A DNA stretch of 64,000 nt from JAFECT01 sp036501825 (GCA_036501825.1 DASXZP010000036.1:813347-877346); one strand, 5' to 3'. Positions 7,329 through 17,343 are shown, numbered from the stretch's first letter. Numbers and translations: made by a program. Notes: generated by a model not told the origin, from the sequence alone.

Positions 7329-8630
7329 ATGATCAGGACATTCGCAACGGCGACCTGCGCGCTTGCGCTTCTGGCGGGCTCAGCGAGCGCAAAAGACGTC
7401 GTCATCCACGCCGGGACCCTGATCGACGGGGTGTCCGCAACGCCGCGTCACACGGTCTCGATCCTGATCCACGACGATCGCATCGCCGGGGTTCAGGACG
7501 GTTATGTCGCGCCGCCGGGCGCCGAGGTGATTGACCTGGAGCACGCGACGGTGATGCCGGGCTTCATCGATTGCCACATCCATATCTCGTCGCGCCTGCC
7601 GAGCGCGGGCAATGAGGTCGAGTACGACGTCACCCATACCCGGATCGACGCGGCGCTGATGGGCGCGAACTTCGGCCGCGCGCTCCTGCTCGAGGGCTTC
7701 ACCAGCGCCCGCGACGTGGGCGGCGGTCCCGAGACCGTCTCCTTGCGCAATGCGTTCGAGGCCGGGACATTGCCGGGGCCCAGGCTGTGGGTGTCGCTGG
7801 AACCGCTTGGCCCGACCGGGGGACACGCGGACCCGTCGAACGGCCTCGATCCGGCGTTCTCCTACCCGGGCTGGGACGCGGGCAAGGTCGACACGGCCGA
7901 CGAGGCGCGCCTGCGCGTGCGCGAGCACAAGAAGCACGGCGCCGACTTGATCAAGATGATGCCGTCGGGGGGCATCGCCTCGGTGGGCGACGATCCGCAC
8001 CGCATGCTGATGACCGACGACGAAATGAAGGCGGTGATCGACACCGCCCATGCGCTCGGCCTGAAGGTCGCGGCGCACATCTATCCAGCCGATGCGATCA
8101 AGCACGCCGTTCGGCTGGGCGTGGACTCCGTCGAGCACGGATCGTTCGCCGACGACGAGGCCTATGCGCTGATGAAACAGCACGGGACCTATCTGGTGCC
8201 GACGCTGACGGTTTACGACGTGTTCTACAAGGTCGCGACCGAGCATCCGGACCTGCTGCCGCCCGGCACCGCCGCCAAGGAAATCGCCAACGATCTTTTG
8301 CCGATCCAGCACTTCCCGAACGCGATGAAGGCGGGCGTGAAGATCGCTTTCGGCACCGACATCGGCGAAGGCGACCATGCGCGCGAGTTCGCGCTGCTGC
8401 ACCAGGCCGGCATGGCGCCCATGGACGAAATCTTCGTCGCCACCCGCAACGCCGCCGATCTGATCGGCGCCTCGGACCGTATCGGCTCGATCCAGACCGG
8501 CCGTTACGCCGACATCGTCGCGGTCGCGGGCGATCCGCTCACCGACGTGACCGAGTTCGAAAAGGTGCGCTTCGTGATGAAGGGCGGCGTGGTGTTCAAA
8601 CGCGACGGCGCAGCGACTGCACAGCCGTAG
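7329..8630 (+). CDS. Exported amidohydrolase (prolidase/imidazolonepropionase-like)
   Basis: 433 residues from the ATG at 7329, behind GAGGGGGA. A signal peptide (ATATCALALLAGSASA) precedes a metal-dependent hydrolase barrel. Metal ligands are visible: HIH in GFIDCHIHIS, the probable carboxylated Lys in GADLIKMMPSGG, His in AAHIYPAD, His in SVEHGS and Asp in FGTDIGEGDH. This is the Zn-dependent prolidase-like branch that cleaves Xaa-Pro dipeptides or related amides. An in-frame upstream ATG (7278) would spoil the signal peptide. The substrate cannot be read from sequence. Confidence 0.85.
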   Translation: MIRTFATATCALALLAGSASAKDVVIHAGTLIDGVSATPRHTVSILIHDDRIAGVQDGYVAPPGAEVIDLEHATVMPGFIDCHIHISSRLPSAGNEVEYDVTHTRIDAALMGANFGRALLLEGFTSARDVGGGPETVSLRNAFEAGTLPGPRLWVSLEPLGPTGGHADPSNGLDPAFSYPGWDAGKVDTADEARLRVREHKKHGADLIKMMPSGGIASVGDDPHRMLMTDDEMKAVIDTAHALGLKVAAHIYPADAIKHAVRLGVDSVEHGSFADDEAYALMKQHGTYLVPTLTVYDVFYKVATEHPDLLPPGTAAKEIANDLLPIQHFPNAMKAGVKIAFGTDIGEGDHAREFALLHQAGMAPMDEIFVATRNAADLIGASDRIGSIQTGRYADIVAVAGDPLTDVTEFEKVRFVMKGGVVFKRDGAATAQP

Positions 8631-8647
8631 TTCAAAAGCAACATGAA

Positions 8648-8880
8648 CCACGAAGCGCACAAAGCGCACGAAGAAGATTGTCCACGAACCACACGAACCA
8701 CACGAACGGGAAAACGTTTCCCGCGTCGCAGACGCGGCTTGTTTTGAGGGCGCTGCGCGCCGGAGTCCGGGCCCGGAAACGCGTTCGTGTGGTTCGTGGA
8801 CAATCCAAAAGCGCCGCATGACCTCGCGCCGCGGTTTGCGGGTCGGCCACCGTCTTCGTGCGCTTAGTGCGCTTTGTGGT
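8648..8880. repeat. Nested inverted repeat with CCACACGAA iterations
   Basis: An inner pair is perfect over 22 bp: 8677-8698 with 8783-8804, containing CCACGAACCACACGAAC. An outer pair of 27 bp (8648-8674 with about 8853-8879) has two mismatches. Together they fold about 230 bp into a two-stage hairpin that fills the space between two convergent genes. No coding sequence is visible inside. Confidence 0.8.
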
Positions 8881-8897
8881 CGGTCTTTCTTTCCGGC

Positions 8898-9680
8898 CTA
8901 GCCGCCGACCGCGAGGAAGCCGGGGTTGGCGAAGCCCTTGTCGGCCTTGCCGTAGACCAGGGGCGCGCCGTCCTCGGTGAGGACGCGGCCGCCGGCGGCG
9001 CGGAGCACCGCGTCCGCCGCTGCGGTGTCCCATTCCATGGTGCGGCCGGGGCGCGGATAGATGTCCGCGCGGCCTTCGGCGATCAGGCAGAACTTCACCG
9101 AACTGTCCATGCCCTGCCACACGGGACACCCGTGCTTGGCGGCGAGGCGTTCGGCTTCTTCGTCGGTCAGCGTGTGGCTGACCAGCGCAACGCCGTTGGC
9201 GGGTTTTTCGCGCACCCGGATTTGCGTCAGGTCGTTGCCCTTCACCTTGCGGCGGAAGGCGCCTTCGTTGGTGGTGAACCACACCTGGCCGGTGGCGGGC
9301 GCCGCGACCGCGCCGGCGACGGGCTTGCCGTCTTCGACCAGCGCGATGTTCACGGTGAAAGATTCCGTGCCGCGGATGAAGCCCTTGGTGCCGTCCAGCG
9401 GATCCACAAGAAAGAATCGCTTGGGCGCCTTTTCAGGCACGCCGCCCTCGCTGGCGGCTTCTTCAGAGATCACGGCGATCTTCGGAAAGCGCGCGCGCAG
9501 ACGCTCGAGAATCAGAGTCTCGGCGCGGCGGTCGGCTTCGGTAACGGGCGACTCGTCGCTCTTGCGATCGACGTTCAATCCCGATTTCCAAAGGGGGAGG
9601 ATGAGGTCTGCGGCTTCTTCGACGATCTCGGCGAGCACTCGGCCGAGGTCGGCGGACGCGACCAGGGATGCGGATTCCAT
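8898..9680 (-). CDS. cysQ: 3'(2'),5'-bisphosphate nucleotidase CysQ
   Basis: 260 residues of the inositol-monophosphatase fold. Metal-binding motifs are present in order: SEEAAS (~75), DPLDGT (~97), and EWDTAAADAVLRAAGG (~215). CysQ hydrolyses PAP, the by-product of sulfate assimilation, to AMP. The DPLDGTKGFIRG sequence is characteristic of CysQ as opposed to plain inositol phosphatases. Starts at the ATG at 9680, 80 bp from the divergent chpT. Confidence 0.9.
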   Translation of the reverse strand: MESASLVASADLGRVLAEIVEEAADLILPLWKSGLNVDRKSDESPVTEADRRAETLILERLRARFPKIAVISEEAASEGGVPEKAPKRFFLVDPLDGTKGFIRGTESFTVNIALVEDGKPVAGAVAAPATGQVWFTTNEGAFRRKVKGNDLTQIRVREKPANGVALVSHTLTDEEAERLAAKHGCPVWQGMDSSVKFCLIAEGRADIYPRPGRTMEWDTAAADAVLRAAGGRVLTEDGAPLVYGKADKGFANPGFLAVGG

Positions 9681-9760
9681 TCAGCCCATACCCTAGGGCG
9701 CCGCGCGGGTTTCAAGAAGCGCCAAATCACTTCAGTTTGCCGGCGTGTGAGAGGCGCCAC

Positions 9761-10489
9761 ATGACCGAGCCGACAAGCAGTCCCGTCCCGACCCCCTCCG
9801 AGTCCGGACAAACCCCGGATTCCGCAACGGGCGCTCCCCACCTCTGGGGTGAAACGGAGCTGGCCTCCCATATCGCGGCAAAGTTGTGCCACGACTTCAT
9901 TAGCCCGGCCGGGGCGATCGTCTCCGGCCTGGACCTGCTGAAGGACCCCTCGGCCCAGGACATGCGCGACGACGCCATGGGCCTGATCGAGGCTTCGGCC
10001 CGGAAGATGGTAGCCATCGTCAACTTCGCCCGGGCGGCGTTCGGGGCGGCCACCACGGCCGAGCGGTTCGACGCCGAAGAGCTGAAACGCCTGACCGAGG
10101 GGATGTTCGAGCACATGCGGGCCGAGCTGACCTGGGCGCTGGACGTGCCGATCTTCGAAAAGCCCGAGGCCCGCGCCCTGCTGAACCTCGCCTATCTGGG
10201 CGGCCAGGCCCTGCCCAGCGGCGGCCAGGCGACGGTGGCGGTCCGCAAGGACCCCTCAGACCTGTGGATGGCGGTCGAGGCCAGGGGCGCGCGCGCCCGG
10301 CTCAAGCCCGAGGCCCTGGTGGGCCTGCGCGGCGAGCGCTTGAGCGAGGGGCTGTCGGGCCAGTGGGTCCAGCCCTTCTGGCTCTCCCGCGTGGTCGCCG
10401 ACGCCAAGGGGACCATCGAGGTCGACCTCGACCAGGATTTCGTGCGCATTCGGGTGCGTCTGCCGGTCGCAGCGGCCCCGGTTCTTTAG
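9761..10489 (+). CDS. chpT: Histidine phosphotransferase ChpT
   Basis: 242 residues. After a disordered Ser/Pro-rich leader of about 28 residues comes ASHIAAKLCHDFISPAGAI with the phosphoacceptor His44, followed by a degenerate HATPase-like domain, the ChpT architecture. In Caulobacter ChpT relays phosphate from CckA to CtrA and CpdR. Downstream CheY-like and cheR genes match the order I recall for Caulobacter chpT-cheYIII-cheRIII. The ATG at 9761 is chosen because the upstream in-frame extension runs back into the divergent cysQ promoter. Confidence 0.88.
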   Translation: MTEPTSSPVPTPSESGQTPDSATGAPHLWGETELASHIAAKLCHDFISPAGAIVSGLDLLKDPSAQDMRDDAMGLIEASARKMVAIVNFARAAFGAATTAERFDAEELKRLTEGMFEHMRAELTWALDVPIFEKPEARALLNLAYLGGQALPSGGQATVAVRKDPSDLWMAVEARGARARLKPEALVGLRGERLSEGLSGQWVQPFWLSRVVADAKGTIEVDLDQDFVRIRVRLPVAAAPVL

Positions 10490-10594
10490 CGTCGAGACCA
10501 AACCTCTCCTTAACCGCGGTCCGCGAGGATGGGGTACGGCCGCCTTCCAAACGGGGCGGCCGCTGTCGCGTGTCCGGGGGAGCCGCAGCCCGCC

Positions 10595-10628
10595 ATGAAG
10601 AGCAGCTTGCCATGAAGACCTGCTTGCC

Positions 10629-10639
<11 letters not shown>
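10595..10639 (+). repeat. 17-bp tandem duplication creating chained micro-ORFs before the cheY gene
   Basis: CTTGCCATGAAGACCTG occurs at 10606-10622 and again at 10623-10639, preceded by a diverged third copy. Each copy carries an ATG. The ATG at 10595 encodes MKSSLP and stops in an ATGA overlap with the ATG at 10612; that encodes MKTCLP and stops in an ATGA overlap with the real cheY start at 10629. Confidence 0.8.
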
Positions 10640-10993
<354 letters not shown>

Positions 10994-10994
<1 letters not shown>

Positions 10995-11830
10995 TGGCGC
11001 TGTCGGGCGAAGACATGGCGCATTTGGCCGCCCTGGTGAAGGCCGCCTGCGGCATCATCGTGCCGCAGGATCGTGCGACCGCCATCGAAAGCCGGCTGGG
11101 CCCGGTGGCGCGGCGCGAGAATTTCCCGTCGGTGTCGGCGCTGATCGACCGCATCATCGCTCAACCCGACCAGGCGCTGGTGCGCGCGGTGGTCGATGCG
11201 CTGCGCGTCAGCGAAACCCAGTTCTTCCGCGACAAGGCGCCGTTCGAGGCGTTCCGCACCGAGGTGCTACCGGCGTTTCTCGCGCGGCGCCCCGACGGCA
11301 AGGTTCGGGTGTGGAGCGCGGGCTGCTCCACGGGTCAGGAGCCCTATTCCCTGGCCATCGTCGGCGAAGAGGTGCGCGCGTTCTTGCCGACCCTGTCGCT
11401 CGACATCATCGCCACCGACGTGTCGGACCGCTGTCTGGAAAAGGCGAAGAGCGGCCTCTACACCCAGTTCGAGGCCCAGCGCGGTCTGCCGATCCGGATG
11501 CTGATCAAGCATTTCGAGCCCATCGACGACTTCTGGCGCGCCTCGCCGCAGCTGCGCGCCGCGGTGCGCTGGGGCCGCTTCAACCTGATGCACGAGCCGA
11601 CCAAGCTGGGCGTGTTCGACGTGATCTTCTGCCGCAACGTGCTCAGCCAGTTCGACGAACCGACCCGCGCGGCGACGCTGGAGCGGATAGGGACGGCGTT
11701 GGCGCCCGACGGACTGCTGTTCCTGGGCGGTGACGAAACCACCCACGAGCTGACGGATGCATTCCGGCCGGTGCAGGGACGCAACGGGCTGTATTGCAAA
11801 GCGCCGGGGCACATCCGGGCGGTGGCGTAG
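10994..11830 (+). CDS. cheR: Chemotaxis protein methyltransferase CheR
   Basis: 278 residues with an N-terminal helical CheR domain and a SAM-binding domain starting at VWSAGCSTGQEPYSLAI. Later motifs FDVIFCRNVL and LGGDETTHEL are typical. CheR methylates glutamates on chemoreceptors for adaptation. It lacks a C-terminal receptor-tethering pentapeptide. No receptor genes are in the window, so it may serve receptors elsewhere or a non-chemotaxis role with ChpT. Confidence 0.92.
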
Positions 11831-11854
11831 GCTTTGATGAATCGCAGCGTGAAA

Positions 11855-11991
11855 GTCGCGCTTGCTGGATCCTCGACGTCGCGCGGCTGACCGCCGCGCA
11901 ACGCCAAGGATGACGATCCTATTTAATGCTGTCGTCATCCTTGGCGGGGAGGCGCGCTCAGCGCCGAGCCGCCGAGGACCCAGCAGCTCCG
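11855..11991. repeat. Intergenic repeat family D, copy 1
   Basis: The left arm contains CTTGCTGGATCCTCGACGTC and CGCCAAGGATGACG; the right arm answers with GTCATCCTTGGCGGGGAGG and CCGAGGACCCAGCAG. The same left arm recurs at 63914-63974. It lies between convergent cheR and the arsC-like gene. Confidence 0.85.
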
Positions 11992-12008
11992 CGCTCAACG
12001 CCGCGCGC

Positions 12009-12413
12009 TCAGAACTTCACCACATCGCCGTTCTCTTTCTTGAACGACTTCGGCTTCGTCTCCAGCACCTCGAGCGCTTTTTCGAACGGCCGCGCCAGCA
12101 CCGCGCCCTTGGGCGAGCTCACGATCGGGCGTTCGACCAGGATCGGGTTCTCGACCATCGCCTGAACGATCGCCGCATCTGAAACGCCATCCTTCAGCAG
12201 GCCCAGCTCCTCCGCCGGTCCCTTGGTGCGCAGCACGTCACGCGCCTTCACGCCCATCCGCTTGAACAGCGCCTTCAACTGCGCCGAAGTCCAACCGGCC
12301 TTCACGTAGTCGACCACCTCGGGCTCATAGCCCGCCGCCCGGATCAGCCCGAGCGTGTTGCGCGAGGTGCCGCAGTTGGGGTTGTGAAAAATGGTGACGT
12401 CGAATTTGGTCAT
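12009..12413 (-). CDS. ArsC/Spx-family arsenate reductase-like protein
   Basis: 134 residues with a thioredoxin-like fold. The reactive Cys14 lies in HNPNCGTSRNTL, the signature of glutaredoxin-dependent arsenate reductases, and the VERPIVSSPKGAVLARP stretch is also typical. No arsR, arsB or acr3 is nearby, so a role in arsenic resistance is not supported by context. The gene follows the M28 peptidase by three bases, suggesting one transcript. Confidence 0.85.
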   Translation of the reverse strand: MTKFDVTIFHNPNCGTSRNTLGLIRAAGYEPEVVDYVKAGWTSAQLKALFKRMGVKARDVLRTKGPAEELGLLKDGVSDAAIVQAMVENPILVERPIVSSPKGAVLARPFEKALEVLETKPKSFKKENGDVVKF

Positions 12414-12416
12414 GGG

Positions 12417-14939
12417 TTACTGCTCGATCTTGAACGTGCCGACCTCGGCGGTCGAGTCAGACGACGAATAGGCCATGACGTTCCCGGGGCGGGGCGGCAA
12501 AGGCTTCGCGTCCTTCGGCCAACCCGGAACGACAGCGGCATAGCGCACCTCCAGCTTCGCTCCGTGTGGAAGGACGAGGCTGAGCCCTTGTGATCCTCCG
12601 ATCCAAAGGAGGCCCGGAGGGAGGGGCGGTTGCGCCCAAACGACAGTCAGCCACTTTCCAGCCTTCGTTGGCTTGCTGAGCGGCGTGCCGAACAGCGAAG
12701 CCTTGAAGGGTCGGTCCGACTTGACCGCCAGAATAACCCGCCTGTTTTCGCCGCCGAACCAAAGGTCGATCAATACGTGACGATCGCCGCCTGCAACGCT
12801 CTGTATGTCCTGCGCTTCAAGTTGAGGCTGCAAGCTCTCGTAGGGCGCGTTGACGAGGTGGATGACCGGGTCGCTGCATCCGTTAGGCGCATGGCAAGTG
12901 AAATGAGGCGGAGGTGTCCGGGCGGTTACATTGCCCGTCGCATCGGCGACGAAGACTGGGTCTTGCGCCAACGGGAACAGGCTCCGCTTTCGCACCTTCC
13001 CGCTGTCGGCTTTCAGCGCCTGTTCCGTCCACGGGTCGAGCGTCTGTAGCAGATCGGTGCGATAGTACCGATCCGTGTCCGCGTCGTGCACGTACATCAC
13101 CTCCGTAGCGCGCGGGTAGCGGGCGGTCGGTGGGGTGTCGAAGACGATGACGCCGAGGGTCACGATCGCGGCGGTGAAGGCGAAGACGCTGAGGCTGATC
13201 GGGCGCGGCGTGACAGCGATGAGCGGGACGATAGCCAAGGCGGCGGTCCAGAAGAACAGGCCGAGCGCCGCGGGCAGGTCGGCGCCGACGCCCAGGGTCA
13301 GCATGTGGATTTCGCCGAGCGCCCAGCCGAGGCAGAGCACCGCGGCGATCCCGCACGCCAGCAACGCGACGGGTCGATCCAGGCCGCCGGCAAATGAGGC
13401 GATGAGCACACCGGTCGTAATCAGCAGCAGCGGCCACTCGATCATGAACGCCGCCGACGGCGCGAACGCCTGGGCGATCAGCGCGATGAGCAGCGCCAGC
13501 TTCAGGAAAGCCCCGACCACGCTCCACGGTCGCACCGGGCGACCGAACGCGGGCGTTGCGAACAGCGCGGCGCCGACGGCGGCGCCGGCGCCGATCAGAT
13601 CACGTCCGATCAGGTAGCAGGCGGCCCCGAGCACGATGGGGACGATAAGCGCCCACAGCCGCCGCTGACCCTGCATCAGGGCGCCGATGCCGAGCAGCAC
13701 GCCGCCCAGCATGGTGAAGCCGAGCGCGGCCTCGAACCAGCCGAAGCGCGCGAGCAGCGGCAACTGGTCGACGAAGCCGCGCGGCACGAGGGTGGCGTCG
13801 CGCACGAAACTGGCCAGCGCCGAAAGGAAGAACAGCAAGGCGAGCGCGGCGCTATAGGCGCGGATGGTCTCGATCCAGCCGATCTCGCCCTTCTTCCGCT
13901 CGCGCAACACTGCGGCGGTGGTGAAGACGATGCTGACGACGAGCAACAGCCAGCCGAGCAGCGGCGGATAGGCGATCACCACCTTGCCGAACAGGTCGCC
14001 GAACACCTTGTCGGGCGTCTTGGCCGGCAGGACCTTGGCGTAGGCCACAGCGCGTGCGGCTGCCAGCACCTGGCGGCCCATGTCCTGGATCGCGCCGGGC
14101 TGGTTGTTCGCCGGTGTGGCCGTGGGCGAATGGTAGTCGAACTCACGGCCCATGAAGGCATAATTCAGACCCAGGATGCCCATGCGCCTGGACACGGTGA
14201 AGTCGGTGTCGTTCGGCATGTGTTCATAGATGAACACGGCGAGGGAGTTGGCCCGCGGGTCGACGGCGGACCTCCGGAACAGATCGATGGTCTGGCCGTC
14301 GCCGGCGCCGGTCTGGAACATGAAGGTGCGACCACCGCTGCCGCGGGTGTCCATGTTGAGAACGAAACCGATCCGCTTCGCCAGCGGGTCCTGGCCGTAA
14401 AAAGCGTGGGCGCCGACAAGGCCGTTCTCCTCGCCGTCGGTGATGATGAAGACCACGTCGCGTTCAGGCTGGCCCTGCGCCTTCAGGGCGCGGGCGATTT
14501 CGAGCTGGCTGACGACGCCCGCGGTATTGTCGGCGGCGCCGGGCGAACCCGGCACGCTGTCGTAGTGCGCCATGACGGCGAGCGCCTTGGCGTTGCGGTT
14601 GCGTCCGGGCATCACGCCGATGAGGTTCTGCACGTCGGCGCCGGAGATAATCTGGCGGCCGCCGAGATCGAACTCATGGAAGGCGCGGGCATTCTGGACC
14701 CGCACCTCGAGGCCAAGGTCTTTCAGCCGGCCGATCAGATAATCGCGCACCTGGTCGTGGCGCAGGCTGTCGATCGGGTGCGGCGCCTGGCCCAGCACCT
14801 CGACGTCCTTGAGGGCGCGCGCCTCGGAGTACGCCGTCGCCGGCGCGTCGGGGCCCGCGGGCGCGGGCACGCGGATGTCGAGCCAGGCGAGCGCGAGGCT
14901 CGCCATCAGGGTCAGCGCCAAGGCCAATGAACGGATCAC
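12417..14939 (-). CDS. Membrane-bound M28-family metallopeptidase
   Basis: 840 residues from GTG at 14939, which follows GGGAGGGG; a longer frame starts at 14993 but lacks this signal. An N-terminal signal/anchor (SLALALTLMASLALAWL) is followed by an M28 domain: MAHYDSVPGSPGAADNTAGV, the catalytic EE in DGEENGLVGAH, and metal ligands in LNMDTRGSGG and YHSPTATPANN. Then come about nine membrane helices (~residues 325-600) and a C-terminal beta-rich domain facing outside. The layout resembles Fxna/ERMP1-type proteases. It should remove N-terminal residues from peptides at the cell surface. Confidence 0.88.
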   Translation of the reverse strand: MIRSLALALTLMASLALAWLDIRVPAPAGPDAPATAYSEARALKDVEVLGQAPHPIDSLRHDQVRDYLIGRLKDLGLEVRVQNARAFHEFDLGGRQIISGADVQNLIGVMPGRNRNAKALAVMAHYDSVPGSPGAADNTAGVVSQLEIARALKAQGQPERDVVFIITDGEENGLVGAHAFYGQDPLAKRIGFVLNMDTRGSGGRTFMFQTGAGDGQTIDLFRRSAVDPRANSLAVFIYEHMPNDTDFTVSRRMGILGLNYAFMGREFDYHSPTATPANNQPGAIQDMGRQVLAAARAVAYAKVLPAKTPDKVFGDLFGKVVIAYPPLLGWLLLVVSIVFTTAAVLRERKKGEIGWIETIRAYSAALALLFFLSALASFVRDATLVPRGFVDQLPLLARFGWFEAALGFTMLGGVLLGIGALMQGQRRLWALIVPIVLGAACYLIGRDLIGAGAAVGAALFATPAFGRPVRPWSVVGAFLKLALLIALIAQAFAPSAAFMIEWPLLLITTGVLIASFAGGLDRPVALLACGIAAVLCLGWALGEIHMLTLGVGADLPAALGLFFWTAALAIVPLIAVTPRPISLSVFAFTAAIVTLGVIVFDTPPTARYPRATEVMYVHDADTDRYYRTDLLQTLDPWTEQALKADSGKVRKRSLFPLAQDPVFVADATGNVTARTPPPHFTCHAPNGCSDPVIHLVNAPYESLQPQLEAQDIQSVAGGDRHVLIDLWFGGENRRVILAVKSDRPFKASLFGTPLSKPTKAGKWLTVVWAQPPLPPGLLWIGGSQGLSLVLPHGAKLEVRYAAVVPGWPKDAKPLPPRPGNVMAYSSSDSTAEVGTFKIEQ

Positions 14940-15062
14940 GGTCCCCTCCCGAACAGCGGCGGCACTGTGCGACGGGGAGGGCCGGGCCCGCAAGCCGGGG
15001 CGGTCTCGCGTTCGCTGTGGCCCTGCTGTTATGGTCGCGACTTCGTCGGATGGGGATGGATC

Positions 15063-16169
15063 ATGCGGGCGGTGATCGGGCTGGCGGTATTGGCGGCTAT
15101 GGGGGTCTCACCGGTCGCGACCGCGGCGACGGGCGCGGCTTCGGTATCGGCGCGGCTCGCGCCGTGCGCCCGGCTTGCCGACTACGCGCGAGGCCTCAGG
15201 CATGTGGATTGGGACAAGCGAGGCGACAAGGCGTTCCTGCCGGCCCTGACGTTCGCCAAGGCCGAGCAGGTCGACGTCACCGCCGCGAAACATCCGGCGC
15301 CGGGGAGCCCCGCAGCGATTGCGCGCCTGCCCATGGTCAAGAAAGCGCTCGACGACGCCGACTATTCCGTCCTCGAGGTCGAGCATCTTCGCAAGAGCGG
15401 CCTGTTCCAGGTCGACAACGTCGAGGGAACCCTGCACTGCCACTACCTGGCGTTCCTGCGCGCGGGCAAGGCGACGCGCGTTGTCGGGGCGCCTCCAGCC
15501 GAGAGAGAGCCGGGCGACCTCTGCTGGACCAACACGGGCGATCTGGCGACGCTCTATGGAAGACCTGCATTTGTGGTTCACGACCAATTCAGCGGCACGC
15601 TGCCGGACGACCACATCATCGTGACGCCCTGGACCGGCGCCGGTTGGGGCGCAGCCTGCGAGACGGATCTGCATTTCGATACGACGGTCAGCATCTCGGA
15701 ACGCTATTGTGGCGACGTCGACGTGTGCCGGCGCGCGACCCGGGTCGCGAAATCGATCGTCGTCGCCTACGACCGCAAACGTTCCGGCAAGGATGACATC
15801 TCGGGGTTCATGTTCGGCAAGGCGGCGCCCGCGCCGGTTCAGGCCGTGATGCAACAGGCCTTGGCCGGCCGAAGCGATACCCATACGCCCGACTTCCCGA
15901 CCTTCGGCGTCAAGGTGAAGGAGGAGGACGAGTTCAACCTGTCGTACAACGGTTTTGTCTACTTCCCGCTGGAGCTGGACGGCCTCTGGTACGGCGCCGC
16001 GATTGCCCGAAACGGCGTCGGCTGGCGCGAGGACGACAACACCTTGCTGGTCATCTACGACCTGGAGGCCGGATGGACCAAGCCGTTGGCGAGCTTCGTG
16101 CTTCCGGTGTCGGTGACCCGCCTCGTTTCGGCGAAGGCGATCATTCCGCCGCCGCCAAAGGATAAATGA
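15063..16169 (+). CDS. Secreted protein of unknown function
   Basis: 368 residues from the ATG at 15063, whose first 24 residues (IGLAVLAAMGVSPVATAATG) are a signal peptide. The mature protein has several cysteines (ACETD, CGDVDVC) and no motif I recognise. It is divergent from the M28 peptidase, sharing a ~120-bp promoter region, and converges on the oxidoreductase gene. Confidence 0.7.
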   Translation: MRAVIGLAVLAAMGVSPVATAATGAASVSARLAPCARLADYARGLRHVDWDKRGDKAFLPALTFAKAEQVDVTAAKHPAPGSPAAIARLPMVKKALDDADYSVLEVEHLRKSGLFQVDNVEGTLHCHYLAFLRAGKATRVVGAPPAEREPGDLCWTNTGDLATLYGRPAFVVHDQFSGTLPDDHIIVTPWTGAGWGAACETDLHFDTTVSISERYCGDVDVCRRATRVAKSIVVAYDRKRSGKDDISGFMFGKAAPAPVQAVMQQALAGRSDTHTPDFPTFGVKVKEEDEFNLSYNGFVYFPLELDGLWYGAAIARNGVGWREDDNTLLVIYDLEAGWTKPLASFVLPVSVTRLVSAKAIIPPPPKDK

Positions 16170-16176
16170 ACGCGGC

Positions 16177-17193
16177 CTACTCCTTGGCGATGGTCAGCAC
16201 CAGCTTGCCGAAGTTTTCGCCGGTGAACAGCTTGTTGAGGCTGGTGACGAAGGCGTCGACGCCGCCGTCGACCACGTCTTCCTTGTGCTTCAGCTTGCCT
16301 TCCTTGATCCAGCCGGCCATGGCGCGGGCCGCTTCGCCGTAGCGTTTGGCGAAGTCGAACACGATGAAGCCTTCCATGCGCGCGCGGTTGACCAGCAGCG
16401 ACAGATAGTTCGCCGGCCCCTTCGGCGGCGTGGTGTTGTTGTACTGCGAGATGGCGCCGCAGATCGGCACCCGCGCTTTGAACGCCAGGTTGGCCAGCGC
16501 CGCGTCGAGAATCTCGCCGCCGACGTTGTCGAAATAGACGTCGATGCCCTTGGGGCAGTGTTCGCGCAGCGCCTTGCGCACGTCCTGGGACTTGTAGTCG
16601 ACCCAGGCGTCGAACCCGAGTTCGTTGACGACGTACTGGCACTTCTCCGCACCGCCGGCGATGCCGATGACCCTGCAGCCCTTGATCTTGGCGATCTGGC
16701 CCACGATCGCGCCGACCGCGCCCGAGGCGCCGGACACCACCACCGTCTCACCGTCCTGCAACGCGCCGACATCGAGCAGGCCGAAATAGGCGGTCATGCC
16801 AGGCATGCCGAGCACGCCGAGATAGGCGGTGAGCGGCGCCGCGTTCAGGTCGATCTTGTGCAACGCCTTGCCGGACAGCCGCGCGTATTCCTGCACGCCG
16901 GTCATGCCGGTGACGTAGTCGCCGGGTTTGAAGTCCGGATCGTTGCTCTCGACGACCTTGCCCGCGCCGCCGGCGCGCATCACCGCGCCGATCTCCACCG
17001 GCGGGACGTAGGACTTGGCGTCGTTCAGCCAGCCGCGCATGGCCGGATCGAGCGAGATGGCCAGAACCTTGACCAGCACCTCGCCCTCGCCGAGCGCCTC
17101 GACCGGCTCGGTGGCGAAGGCGAAGTTCTCGGGCGTCACCATGCCCACCGGGCGCGAGGCCAGCCGGGCCGTGCGGTTCTGAAGGGCGGTCAT
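16177..17193 (-). CDS. Zinc-independent MDR oxidoreductase (CurA/leukotriene B4 dehydrogenase type)
   Basis: 338 residues from ATG at 17193, behind GGGAG. A GTG at 17244 behind GGGAGGA would add 17 residues (MQWFRKLFG...) and cannot be excluded. The N-terminal GroES-like domain has LVKVLAISLDPAMRGWL; the Rossmann domain has VVSGASGAVGAIVGQIAKIKG, and FDNVGGEILDAAL follows. No zinc ligands are present. The family uses NADPH to reduce the alkenal/alkenone double bond, for example curcumin or lipid aldehydes. Stands alone. Confidence 0.9.
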   Translation of the reverse strand: MTALQNRTARLASRPVGMVTPENFAFATEPVEALGEGEVLVKVLAISLDPAMRGWLNDAKSYVPPVEIGAVMRAGGAGKVVESNDPDFKPGDYVTGMTGVQEYARLSGKALHKIDLNAAPLTAYLGVLGMPGMTAYFGLLDVGALQDGETVVVSGASGAVGAIVGQIAKIKGCRVIGIAGGAEKCQYVVNELGFDAWVDYKSQDVRKALREHCPKGIDVYFDNVGGEILDAALANLAFKARVPICGAISQYNNTTPPKGPANYLSLLVNRARMEGFIVFDFAKRYGEAARAMAGWIKEGKLKHKEDVVDGGVDAFVTSLNKLFTGENFGKLVLTIAKE

Positions 17194-17343
17194 GGGGGTC
17201 TCCCGATCCGTCTTGCTGCCGAAGAGCTTGCGGAACCACTGCACCGGCGTCCTCCCGTTTTCAATCGAAACTTCGATACGTCCCGGTAGCTGATTTCCAG
17301 GTCCGGGACGATGCGTTAGGGTTGAGGCGAGGGGGAGATTTCA

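Noticed and set aside
12009..12413. Arsenic resistance locus
   Set aside because: The ArsC-like protein is alone, with no arsR, arsB, acr3 or arsH nearby. Spx/ArsC-like proteins often have other roles.
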